Source: Pachyseris speciosa (lineage: Eukaryota; Cnidaria; Anthozoa; Scleractinia; Pachyseridae). Taken from it: 64,000 nucleotides of DNA. Location: positions 52,501 to 116,500 of the forward strand of contig JAEMWC010000097.1 in assembly GCA_016490735.1 (NCBI GenBank), read 5' to 3'. The notes under the pieces are model-generated. The model was not told the DNA's origin and ran no database searches. It saw nothing but the letters and a program-made list of their open reading frames with translations. Position 1 is the first letter of the stretch. Every line of letters begins with the position of its first letter. The translations under genes and the position numbers were made by a program. Shown one piece after another: positions 9,707 through 20,654 of this stretch.

Positions 9707-10982
9707 TTAAGGTGGCTGGTACCAGTTTTCAGCTTTTTCACGACGTAAACCTTTAAAGAAAAAAACACAAAGGCAAACTGAGGCTAAAAGAAAATTTTTG
9801 CAAAGATTAAAATATACATTTAGTTGTTGACCAAAAATAACTATTATTACGTCGTCAGCTGTTACCATGACAACGGTACTTAAGGGTTATTCAGAGCTAA
9901 ATTTCAACTTCTGGCACTTATAATTTGAAAACTAACTCGGTGACCCCTCATTTTTTTCACGTGATTACTTTTGCCATTTAGAAAGGAAACTGCAAAATGT
10001 TTTTAAAAACATTTCTATCAAGTGGATGTTTTATAAACGCGAGAAAAGGCAATTTATGAGTAGTGTAACATTTCTCTGATAGAATTTTCTAGAATTATGT
10101 GTGACGTTTCCTCTTTGCAAGGCAAAAATATTGAAACAATAAAAAGGGGGTCACCGGTCAGGCTTTCTTGCAAAATCTTTCGTGAGTTGAGCAATTTCCA
10201 CGCGCGTTTTCGCGCATTTCGAAATCTGGATTCTAAAAGATCGACATTTGCTCATGCGCTTTGCTGACTGCCGCGAACCATTACGCGTACAAGCGCGGGC
10301 ACCAACGTAGTTTTGTTAGCAGTCCACGCGCCAAGTAGATTTTTAATAGTCCACAGTTGTTGTTTTCACTGTTTGGCCAAACGTTTGGGCTCCCTTAAAA
10401 GAATTTCTCCACAGTTTGTGGTATGACTAAGCATGTTTATGTTAAAGAACACGACACGAAAGCGTGGAATTGACTAAATTGCTCGCAGAACACATGTCAC
10501 TGAACTGCATGCAACTTAGCTGAGACGAGTACAGGTGTGATTCGCGACAAACAACAGGAGGTGGTGAGGCATAGAAATAATAGAATGTTGAGATGTATTA
10601 CCTGTAACTAAAATTGAAGTGCTATCCCACTTTTGCAGTTTTACAATCACTTTCCGGCTCCTTATGCTCCCGGTTCCCGATACGATCGATCGCAGTAGAG
10701 GTGGAAATTTTCTCTTTGGAACTTTAATATGCATTATCAATCGCCGGAAACAACTTTTCCTATGTAAACTGAATTAACTTAGAAGTCGATCGAGTACATA
10801 CGGCCTCAAATAAAAGCGATTTCTTTTTGAACAGGACAAACGTAGCCTTGCTCGAAGAAAACTTCGCACCGCCAGTTTTGTTTTTGTTTTTCCTGTTCTT
10901 CAAATCTCGCGCGTATAAAGTGTGACGCGCGCGCTACTGGCCAGACTCTCCTCGCGAGGAAAACTGATACCAGCCACCTTAA
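9707..10982. mobile_element. Non-autonomous DNA transposon with TTAA target duplication
   Basis: The left end is TTAA plus GGTGGCTGGTACCAGTTTTC and the right end is the inverted GGTGGCTGGTATCAGTTTTC plus TTAA, giving an element of about 1,268 bp (9711-10978). TTAA duplication is characteristic of piggyBac and Kolobok elements; the termini do not begin with CCC as piggyBac ends usually do, so Kolobok-like is the better guess. A second, left-truncated copy in the opposite orientation is at 54820-56012. No transposase is visible. A minus-strand stretch around 10740-10650 is conserved in sequence between the two copies but is not convincingly coding. Confidence 0.85.
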
Positions 10983-11887
10983 GACGACATGTTTATAGAC
11001 GTCGAAACTTACCAGTTATTGTGTTTAGAGGCCGCTTTCGACGAAAATCTCTAAAACATTTTTTAAATGACGAGTGACGCGCGGTGGTTTTTTGACATTT
11101 TTGACAGCTTTTTGACACTTTTATGTCAGATTTTGAGACGCGCACATGCATTTGATCGGCTTTTTTGTTTTTTTACTCCAGCTTGAATTTCTGCCTTTAA
11201 TCAAGTTAATTAAAGCTTTTCAAAAAACAATTTTCCCTCGCAGACACGTACACAGCGAGCAAAAATTTCCAAACGGTTTTTTTTCCTTACCGGTTCAAAC
11301 AAACAAACAAAAACTCGAGAATTAATGAAAGCTAGAGGGCAAAACTTGGGTTGTTTACAGTTTTTGCCTTCAGTTACATTAAGCTTTTAAAATCAGGGCC
11401 CTAGCTACCGCGATTGTAGCATGAGACGAACCGAGGCACTTGCCTCGGTAAAAATGTCGAGTTTATGGTATTTTTTTTAATGTGTGTGTCTTACGAAAAT
11501 ATAAAACAGGCTGTCCAGTTTCACAGTTGCGTTAAAGACGTTAAAGCATTTGTTTGAGGTTCCTTTAAGAGACCGTACATTTTAAAGAGGTGTTTTTTCC
11601 TTTTTACCGGCATTGCCTCGGTAACAATTTTCTTCCGGCTACGGCTCATAAAATACAATGCCGATACCGCTAAAGGATCAAAAGTGTCTTCTCTTATTGT
11701 CTTCAGTGTTCTTGTTTGTTTTTCCAACGATTTCCTGCTAAAGTGCGCAAAAAAAAGAACAGGTTTATCTCGAGTGTGACTTTTCACTTGGCATACATGG
11801 AGGGGCAGACGTACGTACGGTCGGTCGGTTGGTCGTATGGTGACGTCATTACCAAATTTTCTCGAGTAGATGGGTTACCATATTTTC
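10983..11887. other. Region without recognised genes
   Basis: Only short open frames occur. I see no splice-supported exon and no complete mobile element. 'acgtacgtacggtcggtcggt' near 11808 is a short repeat-like patch. Some dispersed-repeat sequence is likely. Confidence 0.5.
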
Positions 11888-11889
11888 TG

Positions 11890-11967
11890 GCACCATAAGT
11901 AGCAATAGCGGAGCTCCGCGCGCCAAAGGAGCGCGCGCGGAGCTCCGCTATTGCTACTTATGGTGCC
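11890..11967. mobile_element. Hairpin MITE
   Basis: 'ggcaccataagtagcaatag' at the left is the exact reverse complement of 'ctattgctacttatggtgcc' at the right; the arms continue inward through 'cggagctccgcgcg' to a very short loop. The near-perfect palindrome indicates a recent foldback-type element. Confidence 0.85.
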
Positions 11968-12077
11968 AATAACTATAAATATTGACGCGATATGATATTT
12001 CTAATAAATGATTCTGATCACAGATTGTTGATTTGTCAGTCATTATGTTAAAGGGAGTTTGCATCGGAAACGAGTAA

Positions 12078-12403
12078 AGGTCGGCACACACGAGGGGACT
12101 AGTCGCTGCGACTAGTCCCTGCAACTAGTCCCCTGAAGAGTTTACACGAAGGGACTGGTCGCAGGGACTAGTGCCACGAAGAGTTCACACGTAGGGACCA
12201 GCATAATTTAAGGGACAAGTCCCTGCGACTTGTCCACGAATTCAAACATGGTTTGAATTCGTGGGACAAGTCGCAGGGACCAAATTTTGGTCCCTGCGAC
12301 TAGATTTTCTAATTGAATGGGTAGTTCACACGAAGGGACTTGGTCCCCAGGACTAGTCGCGGGGACTAGTCACAGGGACTAGTCTCTCCGTGTGTGCCGA
12401 CCT
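12078..12403. mobile_element. PIF/Harbinger-type MITE (TAA target duplication)
   Basis: The termini AGGTCGGCACACACG and the inverted CGTGTGTGCCGACCT are flanked by TAA on both sides (12075-12077, 12404-12406). The paralogous site near 15479 lacks the element, reading 'cgagtacgacgatttttg'. TAA/TWA target duplication points to PIF/Harbinger. The interior is made of many copies of 'gggactagtc' and 'gggacaagtc' motifs in both orientations, including a central palindrome 'gaattcaaacatggtttgaattc'-like core. Confidence 0.85.
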
Positions 12404-12804
12404 TAAGACGATTTTTGAATAGTCGTGTCTTTTTGTACAGCCGAAATTGCGTCAGATAAATCACCGTGGGGAAATGAAGAAACATAAAACAACTCATTTG
12501 GATACAATTCGTACTCTCCACTGATGAGTATTTGTTCCTTCGTAACGATTCAAGTCCATAACTCATCCGGAAGCAACCTCTTCAAGACAAGAAAGAGCAT
12601 GATGAAGTCGCGTGCAAAAGGGTTTGTGCTGGTTTTCCGTTTCTCAAACCCTAAGCTCTGGTTTTCATAGCGGATCATTTAGTCCTTTCTAAGTGAAAAA
12701 TGGGAGTTGAGAAAACAAGAATGAAACTCGCTTGGATTTAACCGATATTACCATATTGGGGGGTGAGCTTTCCGCTAGTTTATAGACGATGCGTTTATTC
12801 CGAC

Positions 12805-13062
12805 CACAGGTAACCCAAGCTCAGGATAAGAGACATACGGCCACGAACGTGACTCTAGCGTATCGGCGTATAATCGCTAACTCGACGAAATGGCTTCAAA
12901 TCGGCCTGAGAAGCTGGCAAATGACAAAGGATACAACAAGGCAACATAGTAAGTCAACTTTATTTTCAAACAACAAAACCATTGTCTTCCCACCTTATAC
13001 GCCGACACGCTAGAGTCACGTTCGTGGCGTATGACTCTAATCGTTAGCTTGGGCCGCCTGTG
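12805..13062. mobile_element. hAT-like MITE with long inverted repeats
   Basis: The terminal inverted repeats are about 75 bp, starting CACAGG and sharing 'ccacgaacgtgactctagcg'. The flanks are ttccgac (12798-12804) and ttcggac (13063-13069), an imperfect 7-8 bp duplication. The older paralogue at 15862 has the empty site 'attccgacagggcg'. An 8-bp duplication with CA-starting ends suggests hAT, though the class is inferred. Confidence 0.8.
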
Positions 13063-14139
13063 TTCGGACAGGGCCTTTCAAGATTATTTAGTGGATTTCT
13101 GAGAGTTTAATATCATAACGTTTTGTTAAGAACAAAACCAGTCAGCAAATTATCACAAATCAAAGTTGACCAGCTATATCACACCTGTTTTGGTTTTAGT
13201 AATTTTATTGCTATCACGATCGCATTCTCTGCTCTTACTCTAAGAGCACTGATGACCCGCTGATATTGTTCCGAAACTGGTACAAACAAGATATCAGAAG
13301 AAGATTCTTCTTCGTATTGATTGGAACCCCGTTTGTAGATGTTTTATTTTTAGCTTTCTCTAATTATATTTCAACTTTGAAACCATTTCCGCGGATTTGT
13401 ACAAACTTTCTGCGTAGTCGCTTTCAAAGTGATTTTCAAACGTTTTTCGGCAAGCGCAATTGATAATTTGCATAAATTAATCGAGGATGGTTTGCTGACG
13501 ATGAGACAAAAACCCTGAAGAGGAAGGGAGTGATAATGCGGAAATCTAAACCACGCTTAAAGCAACAACGGTAAATAACTCCGTTTTTGTTTGACTAATT
13601 GTTTGTAGCAGATTGCGTTTGAGTTAGTTTCTAGCTTGAAACCAAGTTTCGGCGGAAAATTTTACTCTTGTACTCTCGAGAAGAGTGAGCTAATTATTGA
13701 GATATTATATTTTCTTTATACCAAACCATTTGCGGACATTTTGCAGTCAGAACAGTACTTATTGACATCAGCAGTCTTGTCGACATCAAAAGTGCCGTAA
13801 TCACTCAAAACGTGTAAGCACTTTCAGCCAATATCTTTTATCTTACGGCTCTCTGGCTTTAAGCGGAAATAATTGCGGGGCAACAATTAACACAAGCAAG
13901 GGAGTACGTGTAGCCAATACTTTGTCAGGGCAAGGCAACTTTTAAAACCAGTTTATTTTTCTTAAGGAATGATAAGAATAATAGTATACACCCGAGGCCT
14001 TCAAATTACAGGCGTCTTTGTTTTCTTGTGACAATTCATGTACAGTTTCTAGCCCTATTAATAATCTGCATATCATTTACACAACACTTTACAATTACGG
14101 CTACAGCAATTATGACACATTTTTCTTACCTGCCAGCAT
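13063..14139. other. Non-coding paralogous block
   Basis: Alignable to 15866-16941. I see no gene; the only open frames are short and not preserved in the paralogue. Confidence 0.55.
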
Positions 14140-15060
14140 AATAACCTATTTTTGGCTTGGATATTGTCCATTCCTCAAAGCTTAATCACAAGTGTTTTTC
14201 GAGCCTCGCTTCCAGTGGAATGCTAAGCACTTACATGTGGGGCCAACAGCATAGATACCTTAAATGTGGGGCCAATAACGACGATGCATACTGCCCTTGT
14301 CTTGAACACTACATGCGCAACTATTTGTTACATATTATCGTCCCAGCCAATAAGGGACACATAAAGTATTTTGAATTCAAATCTGGGAGAAATTGCAGCA
14401 AATTATTATTGCTATTACAAATTAAGTAAAATAATCCTGGCAACTAGGAAAGCTGGCACTGGAAGGTGGCGAATGTTGTCTGAGTTACATTAAGACCAGT
14501 TGCGGCTTATCTAGTTCAGTGCTTCGGAATGCAAACCAGTGAATAACCAAATATATTAACGCTATTTTAGAAAATAACTTTGTTTTTAGAAAATAACTGA
14601 AGAACGCTATACAAACACATGTGGCCATTTATATGCTGTTTCTTTTCTTTACTTCCTCTGCTACCCAGACGGCAGTTTTTGGTAAGGGAAGCTCAAAATC
14701 TTATTCCTCGAACAAAAAACATTAAAACGATTGGCCACGTGTTGTAGTCGTCAGTTAAACGTGATCTGTTATTTCCGTCCAAGCAATATACATAAGTGGT
14801 GTACAAAATCCGCTTAATATTCTGTATTGTAAACAGATACATTGGCTTGCAGACTGTTAAATATTGCTGTAAAAAATATAATAGGGAGTGAAAAAGGAAA
14901 ACGACTGAGGTTCTAAAAGATCTAAAAAATAAAGGAATCGAGCGAGGAAAGTGAGATGAAGGATCCGTCAAAGGTCAAAACGTTTCTGATTCCTTTCACT
15001 GTAGATTTTTATTTCGTGCAGGATTTGACTTATTGTGGAGCCCTGTATTTTTTTTTTCTG
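14140..15060 (+). pseudogene. Relic 5' region of the CUB gene (third copy)
   Basis: Matches the upstream region and exon 1 of the CUB genes: 'acatgtggggccaacagcat' at 14234, the 'ttccgtccaagcaatatac' block at 14775, then an exon-1-like segment 14956-15000 (ATG AAG GAT ... TTT CTG ATT CCT TTC ACT) followed by GTAGAT. The inner ATG is changed to GTC. Sequence similarity ends before exon 2 and no CUB exon follows, so it is a dead 5' end. Confidence 0.7.
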
Positions 15061-15276
15061 TAACGTTATATCAACATCGACCTGATTGCAACCTTTTTTT
15101 TGCGCCTTATGTTATATTGTTTAGTATCCCATTACGATTAAAGTTTAATCGAAATTGCCCATCCATAAACACCAAATCTGGCTAGCAAAACCCACCATTA
15201 CTAATCTCCTTCACATGCGTCGCTGCACAATCACAGAACGGATTTTCTTCGGTTTCCAATGAATTATTCTGGCGAC

Positions 15277-15293
15277 AGTCTTCTTCTTCTTCT

Positions 15294-15326
<33 letters not shown>

Positions 15327-15403
15327 ACAGCTCTTCCTTCTCCTCCTCCTGCTCCTTCTCCTGCTTCTTCTCCTCCTCCTTTTCCTTCTTCTTCTTCGTT
15401 TCC
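15277..15403. repeat. (CTT)n(CTG)n(CTC)n trinucleotide microsatellite
   Basis: An imperfect pyrimidine-rich trinucleotide tract. Leu-rich and Glu/Ala-rich open frames through it on both strands are artefacts of the repeat. Confidence 0.9.
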
Positions 15404-16941
15404 CAAAATTTAAACTTGGGTCAATATTTTACGATTTAGCAGTCATTATGTTAAAGGGAGGTTTGCATCACAAACGAGTACGACGATTTTTGAATAGTCG
15501 TGTCTTTCTGTACAGCCGTAATTGCGTCAGTTAAATCATCGTGGGGAAATGAAGAAACATAAAACAACTCATTCAGATACAATTCGTATTCTCACTGACG
15601 AGTTTTTGTTCCTCCGTACAAGTGCGTAAGTCATAAGAAGCAACCTCTTCAGAGCGAGAAAGAGCATGATGAAGTCGCGCGCGAAATGGTTGGTGCTCGA
15701 TTTCATTTCGCAAACCCTGGCCTCCGGTTTTCATAGCTCATCATTTAATCCTTTCTAAGTGAAAAATAGGAGTTGAGACAACAAGAATGACACTCGCTTG
15801 CATCTACCTGATTTAACTTATTGCGGTGTGAATTTTCCGCTGGTTTATAGACGATGCGCTTATTCCGACAGGGCGAGTTTAATATCATAATGTTTTCTTA
15901 AGAGCAAAACCAGTCAGGAAATTATCACACATCAAAGTGGACCAGCTATATCACACCTGTTTTTGTTTCAATGATTTTATTTCTGTCACGATCGCGTTCT
16001 CAGCTATAAGAGCACTACATGATGCAACCTCGTTCCCAGGGTCTCTCCTCTTCCCGCCCCTAGAGACCTTGGGAACGAGGTTGTGCATAATGACCCGCCA
16101 ATATTGATGCAAAAGCGGTACAGACAAGATACCAGAAGAAAATTCTTTTATGTATGGCCTGTAACCCCGTTTTAGATTTCTCTAATTTGAACTTTGAAAC
16201 CATTTTCACCGATCTATAGTAGCTTTGTGCGTAGTCGCTGTGAAAGTGATTTCAAAACGTTTTTCGGCACGAGCAGTTTATAATTTGCATAAATTAATAG
16301 TTTGCTGACGATGAGACAAATACCCTGAAGAAGAATGGAGTGATAATGCGCGAATTTAAACAACAGTTTTAAGTGTTGTCTACCCGAGCAACAAAGGTAA
16401 ACGACGCCATTTTTGTCTGACTGGTTGTATGTAGTGGATTGCATTTGAGCCAGTTTTTAACTTGAAACCCAGTTTTCGTAAAAGTTCTTCCTGGACGCTC
16501 GAGAAGAGCGAGCTAATTGTTTAGATATTATTATTTCTTTATACCAAACCATTTGCGGTCGTTTGGCATTCAAGACAGTGCTTATTGACATCAAAAGTGC
16601 CGTAAACACTCAAAACGTATACGCACTTTCAGCCAATATCTTTTATTTCACAGCTATCAGGCTTCCAGTAGAGATATTTGCGGGACCATAATTAACACAA
16701 ACAAGGGAGTAGGTGTAGCCAATACTATCTCAGGGTCAAGGCAACTTTTAGAACCAGTTTATCTTTCTCAAGGAATGCTAAGAATAATAGGATGCACCAG
16801 AAGCCTTCAAATTACAGGCATCTTTATTTTCTTGTGACAATTCATGTACAGTCTCTAGCCCTATTGATAATCTGCATATCATTTAAACAACAATTTACAT
16901 TTCCACAGCAATTGCGCCAGCATTATTCTTCTTACCTGCCA
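15404..16941. other. Non-coding block upstream of CUB gene copy 2
   Basis: Younger member of the old tandem pair with 12040-14139. I see no gene. It holds the hairpin element at 16023-16086. Confidence 0.55.
16023..16086. mobile_element. Small hairpin element
   Basis: 'caacctcgttcccagggtct' pairs with 'agaccttgggaacgaggttg' around a C-rich loop. The paralogous site near 13250 reads straight through 'agagcactgatgacccgc', so this is an insertion of about 70 bp. Confidence 0.7.
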
Positions 16942-17444
16942 GAGTAATAACCTGTTTTTGGCTTGGATATTGTCCATTCCTCAAAGCTTGATCATAAGTG
17001 TTTTTCGAGCTTCGCTTCCAGTGGAATGCTGAGCAGTTACATGTGGGGCCAACAGCATACATACCTACATGTGGGGCCAATAATGACGATGCATACTGAC
17101 CTTGTCTTGAACACCACATGCGTAACTATTTGTTGCATCTTATCGTCCCAGCTAATAAGGGACACATAATAACCAAGTATATTGACACTTTTTCAAGAAA
17201 ATAACTGAAGAACACTATACAAAAACATGTGCCATTTATATGCTGTTTCTTTTCTTCCCTTCCTCTGCTAACCAGACGGCAGTTTTTGCTTACGGGAAGC
17301 TCAGAGTCTAGAATAGAGTTTATTATTATAATTATATCTTATTTTCTTTCCAACAAAACATTAAAACGTTTGGCTAGGTGTTGTTGCCGTTAAACGTGAT
17401 CCGTTATTTCCGTCCAAGCAATATACATAAGTGGAAGACTGTTA

Positions 17445-17548
17445 TATATTGCTGTGAAAATATATATTAAAGGCTGTCAAAATACATAAGACTGCGGCTC
17501 TAAAAGATCTAAATTAAAAAGATAAGGGAATCGAGCGAGGAAAGTGAG
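17445..17548 (+). promoter_or_regulatory. Putative promoter of first exon 1a, copy 2
   Basis: Identical in layout to 505-604: TATA-like 'aatatatattaaagg' about 90 bp before the ATG at 17549. A second such box precedes exon 1b (near 17763). Confidence 0.4.
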
Positions 17549-18084
17549 ATGAAGGATCAATCAAAGATGACGACGTTTCTGATTCCTTTCACGGTGGGTT
17601 TTTATTTTCATGATTTGAGTTATTTTGGAGCCCTGATAAGTTTTTTTTTTCTGCAACGTTATATCTGTTTGCAACCTTGTTTGCAAACAGCAATGTTTTC
17701 AGAGACTGATGTCGATTTGATTTCAAAAGGAAAAACAAAGTTTGCTATTTTTGCTGTGAAAATATATATTAAAGGGTGTCAAAAAGCATAAGACTGCAGC
17801 TCTAAAAGATCTAAAAAGATAAGGGAATCGAGCGAGGAAAGTGAGATGAAGGATCAATCAAAAATGAAGACGTTTCTGATTCCTTTCACGGTGGGTTTTT
17901 ATTTGCATGATTTGAGTTATTTTGGAGCCCTGATAAGTATTTTTTTTCTGCAACGTTATATCAACACCGATCTGTTTGCAACCTTGTTTGCAAACAGCAA
18001 TGTTTTCAGAGACTGGTGTCGATTTGATTTCAAAACGAAAAACAAAGTTTGCTATTTTTGCCGTCAAAAGCGATACGTTATTTA
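17490..18084 (+). repeat. Tandem duplication of promoter plus first exon, copy 2
   Basis: Same ~300-bp-period duplication as at 546-1140, so it predates the large duplication. The second unit has one exonic-side difference in the following intron (actgatg versus actggtg). Confidence 0.85.
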
Positions 18085-20619
18085 ATTTCCGTCGAGGCAA
18101 TGCAGTCATTATAAAAGATTGGGGTGCAAAAGCCATTTAGAGGTCATGTATTGCGGTGATAGTATCAGTAAAGTACATGAAAAGAATGCAAAGCCTCTGA
18201 AAGCTACAAGAATCTATAACCTACTAGAGAGGTGAGTGAACATAGTATAAACAAAGACGTCGACGTTGCTGATTAAGAAGTTTTCGATTTCAACTTTACG
18301 GTAGGTACAGTGGTTGAAGCTCTGGAAGGATCGTTATCATTACATTGTTATGAACATAGGAACAGTTTTGATGCTGAACTGGAAAGTCCAACCATTTCAC
18401 CCGAAACAGAATCCAATGAATCATTCCACTGAATCATTCTGGAGGGAGGTCGTTGAAAACGTTGTTATGCATGGGAGGAACATAAAATCGAGTTAATAAT
18501 CATGACGTGTGTACATGTATTTCAGAAAACGTCCGCTACATGTCACGAAAAGTTATAACCGTGCACTGTCACTGCGAGCAAAGTGCCCCCGTCCCCTACT
18601 CTCTTGGGTTGAATTGAGCGTCAGGTATTAAGCATATCTGCGGCTTTCATCATGGACGTTGGACCAATTATCTGCTGGTTTTTGCAAATATTAAACATGT
18701 CGTTGAAAAGCCCTTGTACAAGGTTTTGAAACCTGTCTCTGCTCCAGTGAAAAACAAAGGTTGTTTGCAAACGTGGAAAAGATTAGAAGTGTGTATTATT
18801 TGGTATGGTTATTATCGCATTGCTGTTGAAAATAAACCTGGAAGAGAAATCACACCTTTCACGAAGATGCTTTCAAATGTAGGCAGTCATAATAAATTAG
18901 TCTTGCCGCGTATAATTATGTTGTAGTTTAATTTTATCCTTGGTTCAATTTTTATTTTCCTTTGTTCTTGTGTATGGTAAAGTATGATAATTAGTACGAA
19001 ACAAAAGAAAAGAAAAATTGAACCAACAACAAAATTGAACGATGACACATATTTCTCTAAATTGAAGAGATCTTGTTTGAGCACCACTTAGAGTTTGTTG
19101 TAAAACCTGTTTCGACAGATTGTTGTCGCCTCCATTATTACCGCTGAATCAGCCCATGTTGGCCTCCGCCACTGGATGCATGATATTGGCGACCTGAAGA
19201 CCAATGTACTCTCAAAACCCCAAGAACAAGGTAACTGCTAACCAACGGCGGCTCCATAGGATAATATGGTGTCATCTCATAGCAAAGAATGAGAGATACG
19301 CGTGCGCATTTCGTGGCGACATTTAAAGAAAATCACGCTAAAAATAGGACGAGTATGAATAGAGAGACCTGAGTGAACAAAATTAAATTTTTTGACATAG
19401 TCTCTCAGCTTTTGACTTTTCTACTGGTATCAATCGGATTCTGCTCCTGGACATCGATAGTCGTTCTTTGAAACAAAAATTACTCACTTTGCAGCTTTAT
19501 CCGCCTCGGTTTTGAATGAACTTTTAAGTTGATTTTTCTTCTTTGGTAAGAAGAGTATGGCGGAATGCCGTTTCAAGCTGAATCGCCTTCAAATAAATCT
19601 TACTTTGCAAGCCCGTGCGGGAACGAAATAATAGAAATGAAGATTGAGAATCACTGGGACAAACGTTTTAAAAAAGAATTAAATGCTGTGGTAATAAAGA
19701 TGGTGGACTTGAAAGTTGAGCTCGGGATGGTCTATTTTAGTTATTATAGAACAGGGAAGCTGGGAATTCATTTCTGCCTTATGAATAACGGAGGTATTTC
19801 TTTTATATTTTTGTTATATGGTCATAGTCTATTTGCGATCATCTGTTAGAATGTCAGTTGCAACGATTTTTCTCAAGGATTGGCTTGAACCCTCCGTGGA
19901 CCTAATAATAACAAATAATAATAATTGATAATAATAAATGATAAATAAATATCTCCTAGGAGCATTTCGTATTTCGTCAGTAGAGATGGAGTAGTCGCCG
20001 GCCAAAACGTCTTGCACGCCTGCGTGTTGGTGAACCTCCACTAAGCAACGGCCAATCCACAAATCACTTTTTTACCTAGCTGAGAAATTGAAAACGCCTA
20101 TTTTTAAGCGCTTCTCGGTCATCAAAAAATAAATTGAAAGACATAGCAAGCGAAGAAAACATCGAAACTGATGTAATTATTATTGCTGTTATTGTTATTG
20201 TTATTGTTATTGAGTTTTAAAACGTTTCTAATGCTGTGCGTGTTCAGTTCCTTCCTTGACAGTGTGCGGTGGCCCGCTTAATGGAACAAGCGGGACGTTT
20301 ACTAGTCCTGGTTTCCCGAACGAATACCCTCCCGATGTGACTTGTAATTTCACCATAGCTGTTCCACCTGGTTTCACTTTAGTTGAGACGATTACCGCTA
20401 ACCTTACAGGAACAGGGTAAGTCGCTGATTTCGTGAGGAACACGACAAATTATTTTCATACTTGACCAAATTCCTTTATTATACTAAATATGCTTCTGGT
20501 CCGAAATATCAAATGAGGAATGATTCTCGCAGCTGTGAACGCAAAAAAAGCCTGAGAAACTGATTCAGGACTTCAAGGGGCTTTGAACCCGTACCTCGCC
20601 ATACCGGTGCGATGCTCTT

Positions 20620-20654
<35 letters not shown>

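Larger units (their letters stand above)
12040..15090. repeat. Older tandem paralogue of 15430-17900
   Basis: Order and orientation match: 12040-12600 resembles 15430-15650, 13080-14150 resembles 15866-16950, and 14140-15060 resembles 16942-17930 (the 5' region of the CUB gene). Identity is clearly lower than in the main duplication, so this is an older event. It brings a third, truncated copy of the gene's promoter and exon 1, but no CUB exons. Confidence 0.8.

Noticed and set aside
10516..10740. Frame in the TTAA element whose first part is conserved in the inverted copy
   Set aside because: The conserved part is short and the second copy has stops soon after; conservation is explained by shared transposon descent.
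15182..15534. Poly-Leu and Glu/Ala-rich open frames on both strands
   Set aside because: They are produced by the trinucleotide microsatellite at 15277-15403; no start, splice or conservation support.
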